Shown piece after piece: positions 14,871 to 23,333 of a stretch of DNA of 64,000 nt. The position numbers and the translations under genes are program-made. Numbering within the stretch: position 1 is the first letter of the stretch; the number at the start of each line of letters is the position of its first letter. The notes beneath the pieces are model-generated. The model saw nothing but the letters and a program-made list of their open reading frames with translations, did no database searches and had not been told where the DNA came from. Source of the DNA: CAZBRS01 sp964494475 (GTDB taxonomy: Bacteria > Myxococcota_A > UBA9042 > CAZBRS01); the NCBI GenBank assembly GCA_964494475.1, contig CAZBRS010000006.1, positions 55,288-119,287 of the forward strand, read 5' to 3'.

Positions 14871-15557
14871 ATGCACGTCGAGCCCCCTCCCCACGGCGCC
14901 GCCCTCCTCGACACCCTGGCGCGCCTGCCCCCCGGGGCGCCGGCGCTGGCCGTGATGCGCCACTCGGTGCGCGGCCCGGTGGACGACCTGCGCACCGCCC
15001 CCGACGTACTCCTCACCCCCGAGGGCGAGGCCGCCGCACGCCAGTGGGGCGAGAGCCTGCCGAAGCGCACCGTGGTGCGTCTGGGGCACAGCCCGATCCG
15101 GCGCTGCGGCCAGACGGCCGAGGGCATCGCCGCGGGAGCCCAGCGGCGCGGCGGACGGGTGGAGCTCGAAGGCCCCGATCCCGCCCTCGGGGCCCCGTAC
15201 CTTCAGGATCTCGAGCGGCTCATCGAGGCCGCGCGGCGCTACGATCCGCCCGCCTTCGTGCGCGCCTGGTTCGACGAGCAGCTCCCAGCGGGCATCGTGC
15301 AGGGCGCCGATCGCGCCGCCCTGGAGCTCGCCTCCGTGGCACGCGCTCGGTTGGCCGCGACCCCCGAGGGGGGCCTCACGCTGCTGGTCTCGCACGACTG
15401 GAACGTGATGCTGCTGCGCGAGCGGTTGCTGGGCGTACGGCACGACGAGGCCGGCTGGCTCGACTACCTCGACGGCGTGGTGCTGGTCGCCGAGGCTGGA
15501 CGCGTGGTGCTGCGGTGGCGTGAGCACGCCCGCCCCCTGCCCGAGGAGGCGTCGTGA
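14871..15557 (+). CDS. Histidine phosphatase family protein
   Basis: A 228-residue member of the phosphoglycerate-mutase-like histidine phosphatases. LAVMRHSVRGP supplies the catalytic RH, LTPEGEAAARQWGESL the following helix, GHSPIRRCGQTAEGIA the second Arg, and LLVSHDWNV the second catalytic His. The usual RHG is RHS here, which is tolerated in branches of the family. ATG 14871 has GGAG six bases upstream. The longer ATG at 14817 overlaps the previous stop codon region and lacks a ribosome site. Its stop overlaps the GTG of the next gene by four bases, so the two proteins are co-translated. The substrate is unknown. Confidence 0.8.
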   Translation: MHVEPPPHGAALLDTLARLPPGAPALAVMRHSVRGPVDDLRTAPDVLLTPEGEAAARQWGESLPKRTVVRLGHSPIRRCGQTAEGIAAGAQRRGGRVELEGPDPALGAPYLQDLERLIEAARRYDPPAFVRAWFDEQLPAGIVQGADRAALELASVARARLAATPEGGLTLLVSHDWNVMLLRERLLGVRHDEAGWLDYLDGVVLVAEAGRVVLRWREHARPLPEEAS

Positions 15558-16243
15558 GGTTGCGCCTCGCGCCCGGCTTGGAGGGCTCGTGTCGGCTGGG
15601 CCTGGTCGAGGCCGCGGGGCTGCGGCCGCCCGTGGAGCGGGAGGAGGCGCCGGAGTGGCTCGCCGAGATCGTCGGGGCGGCGCAGGCGGCGGGCGAGGCG
15701 TTCTGGCCCGAGGGCGTGAAGCGCGCGGTGCGCGACCTCCTGAAGCACGGGAAGTACCGCGCCACCGGGCGGGGCAAGCCGGCCAGCGAGTTCCTCTTGA
15801 ACGCCGCGCTCACGGGGGAGTTCCCGGTGGTGTGCGACCTGGTCGACGTGAACAACGCGGTCAGCCTGGCCTGCGGCTACCCCGCCTCGATCCTCGACGC
15901 CGACCTCGCGGGGCCCGAGCTGCTGGTGCGGCGGGGGACGACCGGCGAGGCCTACGTGTTCAACCGCGCGGGCCACGCCATCGACCTCGAGGACCTGCTG
16001 GTGGTGTGCCGACGCACGGGCGACGACTGGGAGCCCTGCGGCAACCCGGTGAAGGACGCCATGGCCACCAAGGTGCACGCCGGGACCACGTCGGTGGCCG
16101 CCGTCCTGTACCAGCCGGTGACCGAGCCCGCCCCGCGGCTCGAGGCGGCCTGCGCGCGCTTCGCCCTGCTGCTGCGCGCGGCCTGCGGCGCCGAACGGGC
16201 CGCCTGGCGCGTGGTCGATGCGTCGACCGTGGAGGAAACGTAG
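15554..16243 (+). CDS. Stand-alone B3/B4 tRNA-binding-domain protein
   Basis: A 229-residue protein with the B3/B4 domain, known as the editing module in the beta subunit of phenylalanyl-tRNA synthetase and also found as free proteins. Recognisable segments are KHGKYRATGRGKPASEFLL, LVDVNNAVSL, and the C-terminal GDDWEPCGNPVKDAMATKVHAGTTS. The GTG start overlaps the preceding TGA, giving coupling to the histidine phosphatase. Free-standing copies are proposed to deacylate mischarged tRNA or act on small molecules; which applies here is not visible. No transmembrane or signal sequence is present. Confidence 0.8.
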   Translation: MRLRLAPGLEGSCRLGLVEAAGLRPPVEREEAPEWLAEIVGAAQAAGEAFWPEGVKRAVRDLLKHGKYRATGRGKPASEFLLNAALTGEFPVVCDLVDVNNAVSLACGYPASILDADLAGPELLVRRGTTGEAYVFNRAGHAIDLEDLLVVCRRTGDDWEPCGNPVKDAMATKVHAGTTSVAAVLYQPVTEPAPRLEAACARFALLLRAACGAERAAWRVVDASTVEET

Positions 16244-16273
16244 ACAACGTTCCCGTAGTCAACCGGAGGAACC

Positions 16274-16993
16274 GTGCGACTTCGCTACGCCGAGCTCGAC
16301 CGCGAGGTGACCCCCCAGGGCACGCTGACCCTCGAGCGCTACGAGAACGACGCCGGCGAGCACGGCTACCAGGTGGCGTTGGACGGCGCCTTCCTCATGG
16401 CCAGCCACGGGGCGCACTCGGAGCGGGCCCTGGCGCCCATCGCTCACGCCAGGCTCGGGAGTCCGGCCCGCGACCTGGTCGCGCTGGTCGGGGGGCTCGG
16501 GGCCGGGCACACCCTGCGCGCTACGCTCGATCTGCCGGGCGTCGAGCGCGTGGTGGTGGCCGAGATCGGCCGCAAGGTGGTCGACTGGAACCGGACCCAC
16601 TTCGCCGAGGCCAACGGCCGGGCCGTGTTCGACCCGCGGGTCACCTTCGAGATCGCGGACCTGGCCGACGTCCTCGCCCGGAGCCCGGGAGCCTTCGACC
16701 TGCTGCTGCTCGACGTCGACAACGGCCCGGGCTGGCTGGCCGCGCCCGGCAACGCGCGGCTCTACGACCGCGCCGGGGTCGAGCTCTGCCGCCGCGCCCT
16801 CGCCCCCGGCGGCGCGTGCGCCGTGTGGAGCCCCTGCCGGAACCCGGGCTTCTTCGCAACCTTCGGCGCCGTGTTCCCGGGCGCCGAGGAGCTCGACACG
16901 CGGCCCTGGGCCAACGAGGTCAACGAGCCGGCCGACGTGGTGTACGTGGGCGTATGCCGAGCTTCGGCAAGACCTCATCGAGAGTTCTGCTGA
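16274..16993 (+). CDS. Spermidine-synthase-like (aminopropyltransferase fold) protein
   Basis: A 239-residue Rossmann-fold protein. GGLGAGHTLRATLDL matches the GGGDG-type SAM/dcSAM loop. VVVAEIGRKVVDWNR corresponds to the next strand, with an acidic residue for the ribose. LLLLDVDNGPGWL is the catalytic-strand region of spermidine synthases. It lacks the full N-terminal beta-hairpin domain, so it may be a methyltransferase-like relative rather than a true polyamine enzyme. The GTG start has GGAGGA five bases upstream. The last dozen residues overlap an antitoxin-like remnant on the opposite strand, so the original C-terminus may have been altered. Confidence 0.72.
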   Translation: MRLRYAELDREVTPQGTLTLERYENDAGEHGYQVALDGAFLMASHGAHSERALAPIAHARLGSPARDLVALVGGLGAGHTLRATLDLPGVERVVVAEIGRKVVDWNRTHFAEANGRAVFDPRVTFEIADLADVLARSPGAFDLLLLDVDNGPGWLAAPGNARLYDRAGVELCRRALAPGGACAVWSPCRNPGFFATFGAVFPGAEELDTRPWANEVNEPADVVYVGVCRASARPHREFC

Positions 16994-17069
16994 CTTCTTC
17001 GAAGACCTCGTCGGTCGAGTACAGCCGACCGTTGCGAATATCGGCCTCTGCATCCGCTACGAGCTTCAC
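16920..17069 (-). pseudogene. Possible type II antitoxin remnant
   Basis: On the minus strand the reading frame from the GTG at 17069 gives ADAEADIRNGRLYSTDEVFEEVSRTLDEV. This resembles the C-terminal helix pair of ParD/RHH-type antitoxins (GR-x-x-S-x-D/E-E-V-F). No DNA-binding N-terminus and no adjacent toxin are present. The stretch overlaps the end of the preceding gene and is less GC-rich, so it is read as a decayed fragment. Extension to the in-frame ATG 17117 does not restore the N-terminal domain. Confidence 0.3.
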
Positions 17070-17288
17070 CCCGGGGCGATTCGAACCGAATTCAGATCGA
17101 AGAAAGGTTCGATGCAAGTCGCTGGTCGGCGACAGGCCTTCGAGGTCCAGGCCGGAGCGACCGGTTCAACCGGGCTGTCCGGGACTCCCTTGACCGGGTC
17201 GCCCCCCGCCGCAATACTCGTCGCGACGCGCCGGCCTTTCGACGGCGAGCACAACGACCCAAGGCCGCACCAGACGCGGGAGGCGAAC

Positions 17289-18875
17289 ATGAACGCTGAC
17301 GTGCGCGGACCGCGCGGCGACCGGCAGGGGCATCGACTCACGAGGCGCTTGGGCGTTCGAATCGGCCTCTCCCTCGGCGTGATCCTGCTCCTGCTCGGCC
17401 TCCTCGAGTTCGCAGCGCGGCTCGTCATGCCGTCGCTCGCGCCGGTCTACGTACGCGACGGCTTCTACGACAATCCGCTGCCGCTCGTGACCTCGACCGC
17501 GGGTCCGCCCATCGATCTCGCAGGCCTGCCCAGCGGCCAGCGGCTGCCAGAGGCGAAACGCACCGGGGAGACCCGGATCTTCATGATGGGCGAGTCGAGC
17601 GTCGCGGGAAGCCCGCTGGGCATCGACGTATCGCCGCCCGCCATGCTGAAGGACCTGCTCTCCGAGCGGTTGCCGGGTCGGGACCTCACGGTCGTCAACA
17701 TGGGCCGCCCCGCGTCGATCTGCGCCAACGTCTACTACTACCTGTTGTTCCTGCGTCGCTTCGCGCCCGACTTCGTCGTGTTCTTCATGGGCGTCAACGA
17801 CAGCGAGCACATGCCGGGCGAGCAGTGTCTGCCGGGCTCCCATCCGGGGGCGTACGGACTCTGGCGCAGCCTCGTCGAACGCTCGTGGCTCTTGTGGCTG
17901 ACGCGCGTGTACGGGCCCCAGTTCGTCTGGAAGGCGACCGGCAAGAGCGACTGGTATCCGGCGCGCGACTGCCCGGAGCCGACGTTCTCCCTGTGGACCG
18001 ACCTGCTGGTGGGCGCCGCGATCGACGCCGGCGCGCGCGTGGTGATCGCGACGCCCGTCGTGAGCGCCGTGGCGCGCGTCGAGCCCGTGTTCCGGGGAGT
18101 CGAACACGACGATCGGCCCCTCGACGACGACTACCGCGAACTGTTGGCGTGCGCCCTGACCGACGGGTGCGACTTTCCGGGCCGCGTGCGCGCGACCCTC
18201 GGCGCGACCACGCTTCCACCTTGTGACCCCGAGGATCCGGCGCCCAGCGCGCCGTGCGCCGAGGTTGGCGCCAGCGCCCGCGATATGCTGGCCCTCCATC
18301 GTCGCGACCTGGACCGGCTCGCGAGCGCATGGGAGGGCACCGCGCAGCGACTGGGAGCCGAGTACATCCCCTTCCATCGGAGGCTCGAGGAGGCCTCGCC
18401 CGGGACGATCCTGGCCTCGGCGTTCTTCATGGACCGGCAGCACCTCACCCCGACCGGCTACTACTACCTGGCCAGGCTGGTGAGCGAGCGCATCGCAGCC
18501 CTCCTGACGGGGGGCCCCGAACGCGCGGTCTCCGTACCCCTCGACGCCGACGTGAAGAGCTACGTGCGCGGCTCGGCCTCGAGCGGCGTCGAGGTCGAGT
18601 TGGAGCAGTTGGTGCGCACCTGGTTCCTCACGGGGCTGCCCGGGCTGCGCTTCACCGCGGAGAACTTCGTGGGCGACGAATGCTCGAGCCCACGCGTCTG
18701 CGACGAGGGCGAGTTGGCGCGCGTCGCGTTGGGGTGGCTGCGGATCAAGGCGGGGCTCGAGCCCGGCCTGCCCCCCGAGTTGGCCGCGAGGGCCGCCAGC
18801 TTCACACCCCGCGCGGCCCTCGACGCGCTGCGCCGAGCGAAGTTCGCGCCGAGCACCGAGAAGGCGAGGAACTGA
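17289..18875 (+). CDS. Membrane-anchored SGNH-hydrolase-like protein
   Basis: A 528-residue protein with an N-terminal membrane helix (about 21-45), so most of it should be periplasmic. The SGNH blocks are visible. FMMGESSVAGSP (GES at 101-103) is block I, with a conserved Ser after the Glu. VNMGRPAS is block II, FFMGVNDSEH (GVND 168-171) is block III, and FMDRQHLTPTGYYYLA is the D-x-x-H block V near residue 385. Such proteins remove or transfer acyl groups on polysaccharides or lipids. ATG 17289 is chosen for its GGGAGG ribosome site and because the membrane helix follows shortly; the in-frame ATG at 17112 adds 59 residues of no clear nature. The C-terminal 110 residues are unfamiliar. Confidence 0.78.
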   Translation: MNADVRGPRGDRQGHRLTRRLGVRIGLSLGVILLLLGLLEFAARLVMPSLAPVYVRDGFYDNPLPLVTSTAGPPIDLAGLPSGQRLPEAKRTGETRIFMMGESSVAGSPLGIDVSPPAMLKDLLSERLPGRDLTVVNMGRPASICANVYYYLLFLRRFAPDFVVFFMGVNDSEHMPGEQCLPGSHPGAYGLWRSLVERSWLLWLTRVYGPQFVWKATGKSDWYPARDCPEPTFSLWTDLLVGAAIDAGARVVIATPVVSAVARVEPVFRGVEHDDRPLDDDYRELLACALTDGCDFPGRVRATLGATTLPPCDPEDPAPSAPCAEVGASARDMLALHRRDLDRLASAWEGTAQRLGAEYIPFHRRLEEASPGTILASAFFMDRQHLTPTGYYYLARLVSERIAALLTGGPERAVSVPLDADVKSYVRGSASSGVEVELEQLVRTWFLTGLPGLRFTAENFVGDECSSPRVCDEGELARVALGWLRIKAGLEPGLPPELAARAASFTPRAALDALRRAKFAPSTEKARN

Positions 18876-18927
18876 CGGACGCCGCTCGCGAGGCGCGACG
18901 TCGTCCGCTCGCCCCGCGGCTCTCCCG

Positions 18928-19887
18928 TCAACGCAGGGCAAGCCGCCCGACGGCCAGGCCGATGCGCTCGCGCCCCACCATCCAGCCGTCACGCGCGTTG
19001 TAGTAGAGCCAGATCTCGTCGCCCACCACCTTCGGGTCCATGGCGTAGACCAGCGCGCGCTTCCAGCCGGGCACGGCCGAGCCGGTCACGATGTCCTCGG
19101 GGCCGACGATGGGCGCGGCCGTGGCGGGTTGCCAGCTTCGGGCGTCGTCCGCGAGCCGGATGACGGTGATGGCCGAGCGCGACCGCCCGTCGGCGTCGGT
19201 GGCGATGCCGTTGGTGAAGCCCCAGAGGGTGCCCGAGGCCGGATCGGGCAGCAGCTTGAGGCTGCCCGCCCCCAGGTCGCGGAGCGGGTCGGCGGGGTCG
19301 GGCGAGACCAGGGGCTCGGGGTCGGGGACGAAGGGCCCCTCGGGCGAGGCCGCGCGCGCCACCCCGATGTGCCGGGGCTCGACGAAGCGGCAGTCGGGCA
19401 GCCAGACCGTGGCCGCGCTGTAGGTCAGGAGCCACTCGCCCCGCCAGGGCACGAGCCCCGGGTTCGAGCAGGTGCGGGGCTGCCAGGGCCGGGGCCCCGT
19501 GGCGTGCCAGGGCAGGCAGGGGGCCAGCACCGTGCGGGGCGCGCTCCAGGTCACCAGATCGGGCGAGGTGCGCGCGACCAGGCGGCTCCGCAGCGGCCAC
19601 CAGCGGTGCACGTCCTCGTACAGCAGGTGCCAGCGATCACCCTCGCGGCGCACGAAGGGCCGCATGGCGCCGGGGCAGAGCGTGCGCAGGCGGGTCCAGC
19701 AGAGGCCGTCGTCCGAGACGTACTCGACCAGCCGGGGCGGGATGGTGTTCGCGAACAGGTGCCAGCGCCCGTCGGGCGCCTCGAGGGGCAGCAGCACCGA
19801 GGGGTCGGCGATCATCCAGCGCGGGAAGCGCGGCGCGACGAGCGGGTTGGCCCCGTGGTCGGACCAGGCGAGGGCCGCGACGTCCAT
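18928..19887 (-). CDS. Five-bladed propeller glycosidase-like protein (GH43/GH32/GH130 clan type)
   Basis: A 319-residue protein with no signal peptide. WMIADPSVLLP, RWHLFANTIPP, WHLLYEDV, TCSNPGLVPWRGEWLLTYS and SPEGPF are typical blades of the beta-fructosidase/GH43 fold. In that fold an early Asp (here in IADPS) and a later Glu (YED or PED) act in catalysis. The substrate cannot be read. Its start overlaps by one base the TGA of the upstream crotonase gene, so it is the second gene of that operon. It converges on the SGNH gene 52 bases away. Confidence 0.72.
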   Translation of the reverse strand: MDVAALAWSDHGANPLVAPRFPRWMIADPSVLLPLEAPDGRWHLFANTIPPRLVEYVSDDGLCWTRLRTLCPGAMRPFVRREGDRWHLLYEDVHRWWPLRSRLVARTSPDLVTWSAPRTVLAPCLPWHATGPRPWQPRTCSNPGLVPWRGEWLLTYSAATVWLPDCRFVEPRHIGVARAASPEGPFVPDPEPLVSPDPADPLRDLGAGSLKLLPDPASGTLWGFTNGIATDADGRSRSAITVIRLADDARSWQPATAAPIVGPEDIVTGSAVPGWKRALVYAMDPKVVGDEIWLYYNARDGWMVGRERIGLAVGRLALR

Positions 19888-20684
19888 CAGCGCCCCTTGT
19901 AGTCCGGCGCGCGCTTCTCGAGGAAGGACTGCAGGGCCTCGCCCAGGTCTTCGCTGGCGAGGAACGCGCTGTTCCAGGCCGACACGTAGCGCAGGCCGTC
20001 GGCCACCGCGTGCCCGTCGCCCGCGCGCAGCATCTCCTTCACGCCGCGCACCACCAGCGGCGCGTTGCCCGCGATGTCGGCGGCCAGCGACCGGGCGCCG
20101 GCGAGCAGCGCGTCGCGATCGGCGAAGACCTCGTTCACGAGCCCCATGGCGTGGGCACGCTCGGCGGTGACGTCCTTGCCCGTGAACGCCAACTCGGCCA
20201 GGTGCCCCCGCCCCACGAGGCCGGCCAGGCGCTGCAGGCTGCCGAGGTCGGCCACGATGGCGACCTTCGTCTCGCGCAGCGAGATGCGCGCGTCGGCGCT
20301 GGCCAGGCGCAGGTCGCAGGCCGAGGCCAGATCGAGCCCGGCGCCGATGCACCAGCCATGGAGGGCGGCGATGACCGGGACCGGGCAGCGCGCGACCGCG
20401 TCGAGGTCGTCCTGCCACTGGCGGATGAGCGCGAGCAGCTGCTGGCGCTCGGCGGCCAGGCCGCCCCCGAACAGGTGCCCGAACTCGGCGAAGGCCGCGG
20501 GAAGATCCAGCCCGAAGCTGAAGGCCTTCTGATCCGAGGCGATCACGACCGCGCGCAGGTCGGGCTCGCGCGCCAGGCCGCGAAAGGTCTCGCCGATCTC
20601 GGAGAAGAGCTTGGGTACGAAGGTGCGCGACGTGAGGGTGACCCAGGCGACGGCGCCGTCGCGTTCGACCTTCAGGGTGTCCAT
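19887..20684 (-). CDS. Enoyl-CoA hydratase/isomerase, dienoyl-CoA-isomerase-like
   Basis: A 265-residue crotonase-fold enzyme acting on acyl-CoA in fatty-acid breakdown. SFGLDLPAAF is the first oxyanion-hole segment and ALHGWCIGAGLDLASACDLRLAS the second. SLRETKVAIVADLGSLQRL carries a Glu and an Asp, spaced as in delta3,5-delta2,4-dienoyl-CoA isomerases (family knowledge). This points to isomerisation of conjugated dienoyl-CoA rather than simple hydration. The length is standard. ATG 20684 begins the typical short N-terminal strand. Paired by overlap with the propeller protein, whose link to lipid metabolism is unclear. Confidence 0.85.
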   Translation of the reverse strand: MDTLKVERDGAVAWVTLTSRTFVPKLFSEIGETFRGLAREPDLRAVVIASDQKAFSFGLDLPAAFAEFGHLFGGGLAAERQQLLALIRQWQDDLDAVARCPVPVIAALHGWCIGAGLDLASACDLRLASADARISLRETKVAIVADLGSLQRLAGLVGRGHLAELAFTGKDVTAERAHAMGLVNEVFADRDALLAGARSLAADIAGNAPLVVRGVKEMLRAGDGHAVADGLRYVSAWNSAFLASEDLGEALQSFLEKRAPDYKGR

Positions 20685-20808
20685 GGGGCTGCTCCGGCGT
20701 GATTACCGAGGGCATCGTGCCCCAATCCAGGGCCGCCGACAAGCGCCAAGGCTGGCGTGGTGACGAGACGGGTGGTAGGGTTCGCGCCGGACTTTTTCGA
20801 GGGACGGC

Positions 20809-21657
20809 ATGGCGACGACGCGTACGGTAGCGGCGGTGGCGGTGGCGATGGCGGTGGCGATCTCGCTCGGCGGCTGCGCCAAGGAGCGGGGCGTGATCCA
20901 GAAGAGCGCGAGCCCCAGCCCCGCGGCAGAGGCCGGCGCGCCGAGCGAGTCCGTGAGCTTCACGGGCGCCATCGTCGAGACCATGGACGCCGCGACCTAC
21001 ACCTACGTACACCTGAAGGCCATCGACGGCTCCGAGCGCTGGGTCGCGGGACCGAAGACCCCGGTCACGGTGGGCCAGGTCCTGACGATCAAGGGCGGCT
21101 TCGAGATGAAGAACTTCAAGAGCAGCGCGCTCGAGCGCACGTTCGAGCGCCTGATCATGGTCAACTCGCTCGGCGGCCCGGAGCCCACCGCCGCCCCTGA
21201 GGAGGCCGAAGCGGCGCCCCACGGCGCGATGGGCGGCGCGCCCCACGGCGCCGGCGCCGACACGATGCAGGCCCCGGGGGCTCCCTCGGTTCCGGCCACG
21301 ATCGCGGCAGGGAGCGTCGCCCGGGCCGAGGGCGACGCGGGCCGGGCCATCGCCGAGGTCTACGCCCAGGCGGCCGACCTGAACGGCAAGAGCGTGGCCG
21401 TGCGCGGCGTGGTGGTGAAGGTCTCGACCGGGATCATGGGCCGCAACTGGCTCCACATCCAGGACGGCACGGGCGCCGCCGACAAGGGCGACCACGACCT
21501 GACGCTCACCACCGAGGCCACGGCCAGGGCGGGCGATCGCGTGTTGATCACGGGCACGCTGGCTGCCGACCGCGACTTCGGGGCGGGCTACAAGTACAAG
21601 GCCATCGTCGAGCAGGCCACGGTCACGGTCGAGGGTGCGGCGACCCCCGCCCCCTAA
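20809..21657 (+). CDS. Lipoprotein with two OB-fold-like (NrfJ-type) domains
   Basis: A 282-residue lipoprotein: AVAMAVAISLGGCAK ends in the lipobox LGGC. The first module (about 48-125) reads GAIVETMDAATYTYVHLKA, then the GFEMKNFKSSALERTFERLIMV segment. This resembles the NrfJ-related periplasmic family. After an Ala/Pro/Gly linker, a second OB-fold (about 190-280) has VAVRGVVVKVSTGIMGRNWLHIQDGTG and DRVLITGTLAADRDFGAGYKYKAIVEQA, a form found in the same family. GAGGGA precedes ATG 20809. Proteins of this kind sit near c-type cytochrome or metal systems elsewhere, but none is in this window. Confidence 0.75.
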   Translation: MATTRTVAAVAVAMAVAISLGGCAKERGVIQKSASPSPAAEAGAPSESVSFTGAIVETMDAATYTYVHLKAIDGSERWVAGPKTPVTVGQVLTIKGGFEMKNFKSSALERTFERLIMVNSLGGPEPTAAPEEAEAAPHGAMGGAPHGAGADTMQAPGAPSVPATIAAGSVARAEGDAGRAIAEVYAQAADLNGKSVAVRGVVVKVSTGIMGRNWLHIQDGTGAADKGDHDLTLTTEATARAGDRVLITGTLAADRDFGAGYKYKAIVEQATVTVEGAATPAP

Positions 21658-21688
21658 TCCGCCTCACCCCCTGCGGCCCGAACGTGCT

Positions 21689-21744
21689 GCGGCCCTTTCG
21701 GGCCGCCGGTGTGTAGGGGCATGGCGCCGCCATGCCCCTCTACA
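21689..21744. terminator. Double hairpin between convergent genes, possible dispersed repeat
   Basis: The first hairpin is GCGGCCC-TTTC-GGGCCGC (21689-21706). The second is GGGGCATGGC-GCC-GCCATGCCCC (21716-21738), with TGTA/TACA flanks extending the symmetry. It fills the 82-base gap between converging genes and probably ends transcription from both. The second palindrome also has the look of a REP/MITE-like dispersed element. Confidence 0.6.
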
Positions 21745-23296
21745 ACGCAGCAGCCCTCACGGCCTCGCAGTCGAGCAGCGGCTTCGAGGCCGGGCTCCAC
21801 ATCGGCGAGGCGCACGCGCCGAGCAGCGCCGGCAGGTAGCGCCAGAACAGGCCCTGGCCCCCGGGCTCGTAACCGTACTCGCCGTCGGGCGTCGCGGCCT
21901 CGAACACGTGGTAGACCGGGTTCTGCGGATCGCCCAGGTAGCTGGCGTGGGCGTCGCGCACGCGCTGGTGCAGGAAGCGCACGTCGCGCCACGTGAGGGG
22001 CACGCCCACGTTGCCGCTCATGGCGACCAACTCGGCCAGGTCCTCGTTGCCCGACAGGCCGTAGGGGCGCTCGGGCTCGTCGACGGCGTCCATCACCTTG
22101 TCGAGGCGGATGGTGAGCCCTTCGCGTAGGGCCCACGCCAGATCGGGCTGGCCGCGCAGGTCGGCCAGGGCGGCCGCCGCCTCGTGGAACGAGCGCTCGA
22201 TCTGGTGCAGGTCGTTCTTCAGGCCCAGCACCTCGTCGATGTTCGACAGGCCGTTGCCGCACTCCAGCGCGCCGCCGTCGCCGCGACCGTAGAGGCGCGT
22301 GGCGAGCATGCCCTTGCACTCGGCGTTCAACACCTGCACGAAGAAGGCCAGGTCCTCGGCCGGGTGGTAGACGTTCCAGTCCTCGTCGACCGTGGCCACC
22401 TTCCAGCCGTCGTCCTCCACGCGGCGCGCCCAGGCCGCGTACAGCGCGCGGGCCTCGGCGAGGTCCGCCTTCAGCTCGGCGCTGGCGTCGGCCTCCAGGG
22501 TCTCCAGGAACGCGAGCGCCTGCAGCATGTGCCCCACGTCGTCCTTCGAGCGCTTGTTCTTCAGCCAGACCTCGCCCCAGTAGGGGTTGGCGGGGTTCAG
22601 CACGTACAGCGACGGGGGCGGGTCCTCGGGGTCGTAGCGCCCCTCGATGACGCCGGGGTGGTTCAGGTCGTAGTCGATGCGGATCTCGCGCCCGTCGTCG
22701 GTCGACGTGATCGACGCCGGGTAGGCCGCCCGCGCCAGCATGGGCGTGACGTCGACGCCGTCGGTGCGCTCCATGACGAGGCCCCACGACGTGAAGCCGC
22801 GGATCATCTTACGAAGGAGCAGCTCGCGGCCACCCCACAGGCGCTCGGCGAACACGGCGCCCACGAGGAGCGGGCCGGTGCGCATGCCGTTGTTGTCGGC
22901 GCCGTCCTGGCTGTGCAGGTAGCGCACCTTGCCGTTCTCCTTCAGGATCTTCACGCCGCTCCACCACGTGCCGTACCAGTAGCGACCCTCGGGGTCGGAG
23001 CGCGGCCAGCCGTGCACGCGCTCGTCGGTCACGTCGAGCCAGCGCGTGCCCCGCAGCACGTCGAGGTAGAGCGCGGTCACCTCGGCGACGGTCGCCTCGT
23101 CGACGGGCTCGCCGGCCTCGGGGCGGGTGAAGCCGGTGTAGGGAACATCCGCTGGAACGTCCGCTGGAACGTCCGCTGAAACGTCGACAGCGACCTCGAC
23201 CGCGACCTCCGACGAGGCGTCGGTCCCGGAGCCGCTGCTCCCGCAGGCCGTCAGCAACGCGAATCCTGCTGTCACCATCACGCGTCGAAGCTGCAT
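21740..23296 (-). CDS. Large lipoprotein of unknown function
   Basis: A 518-residue lipoprotein: VTAGFALLTACGSS gives the lipobox LTAC. A low-complexity linker (SEVAVEVAVDVSADVPADVP) is encoded partly by 12-bp repeats. The mature domain is largely helical with aromatic-rich motifs: RYWYGTWWSGVKIL, YLHSQDGADNNGMRTGPLL, LYVLNPANPYWGEVWLKN, and GLFWRYLPALLGACAS at the end. The pattern of paired helices with Trp/Tyr suggests an alpha/alpha-barrel such as those of glycosidases or lyases, but no catalytic motif is recognisable. The stop overlaps the end of the hairpin terminator. The function is not known. Confidence 0.65.
   Translation of the reverse strand: MQLRRVMVTAGFALLTACGSSGSGTDASSEVAVEVAVDVSADVPADVPADVPYTGFTRPEAGEPVDEATVAEVTALYLDVLRGTRWLDVTDERVHGWPRSDPEGRYWYGTWWSGVKILKENGKVRYLHSQDGADNNGMRTGPLLVGAVFAERLWGGRELLLRKMIRGFTSWGLVMERTDGVDVTPMLARAAYPASITSTDDGREIRIDYDLNHPGVIEGRYDPEDPPPSLYVLNPANPYWGEVWLKNKRSKDDVGHMLQALAFLETLEADASAELKADLAEARALYAAWARRVEDDGWKVATVDEDWNVYHPAEDLAFFVQVLNAECKGMLATRLYGRGDGGALECGNGLSNIDEVLGLKNDLHQIERSFHEAAAALADLRGQPDLAWALREGLTIRLDKVMDAVDEPERPYGLSGNEDLAELVAMSGNVGVPLTWRDVRFLHQRVRDAHASYLGDPQNPVYHVFEAATPDGEYGYEPGGQGLFWRYLPALLGACASPMWSPASKPLLDCEAVRAAAL
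23144..23185 (-). repeat. 12-bp tandem repeats in a lipoprotein linker
   Basis: Three and a half copies of a 12-base unit (AACGTCCGCTGG on the plus strand) encode DVPADVPADVSA in the linker after the lipidated cysteine. The array is a likely site of length variation. Confidence 0.85.
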
Positions 23297-23333
23297 GGTT
23301 TCCCTCTCGGCCGAATCGAGGACAGAGCTTGGC

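Noticed and set aside
17060..17110. GGTTCGAATC-like sequence on the minus strand, similar to a tRNA T-arm
   Set aside because: The stem bases around the TTCGAAT loop do not pair and no acceptor or anticodon arm follows, so it is a chance match and not a tRNA or att remnant.
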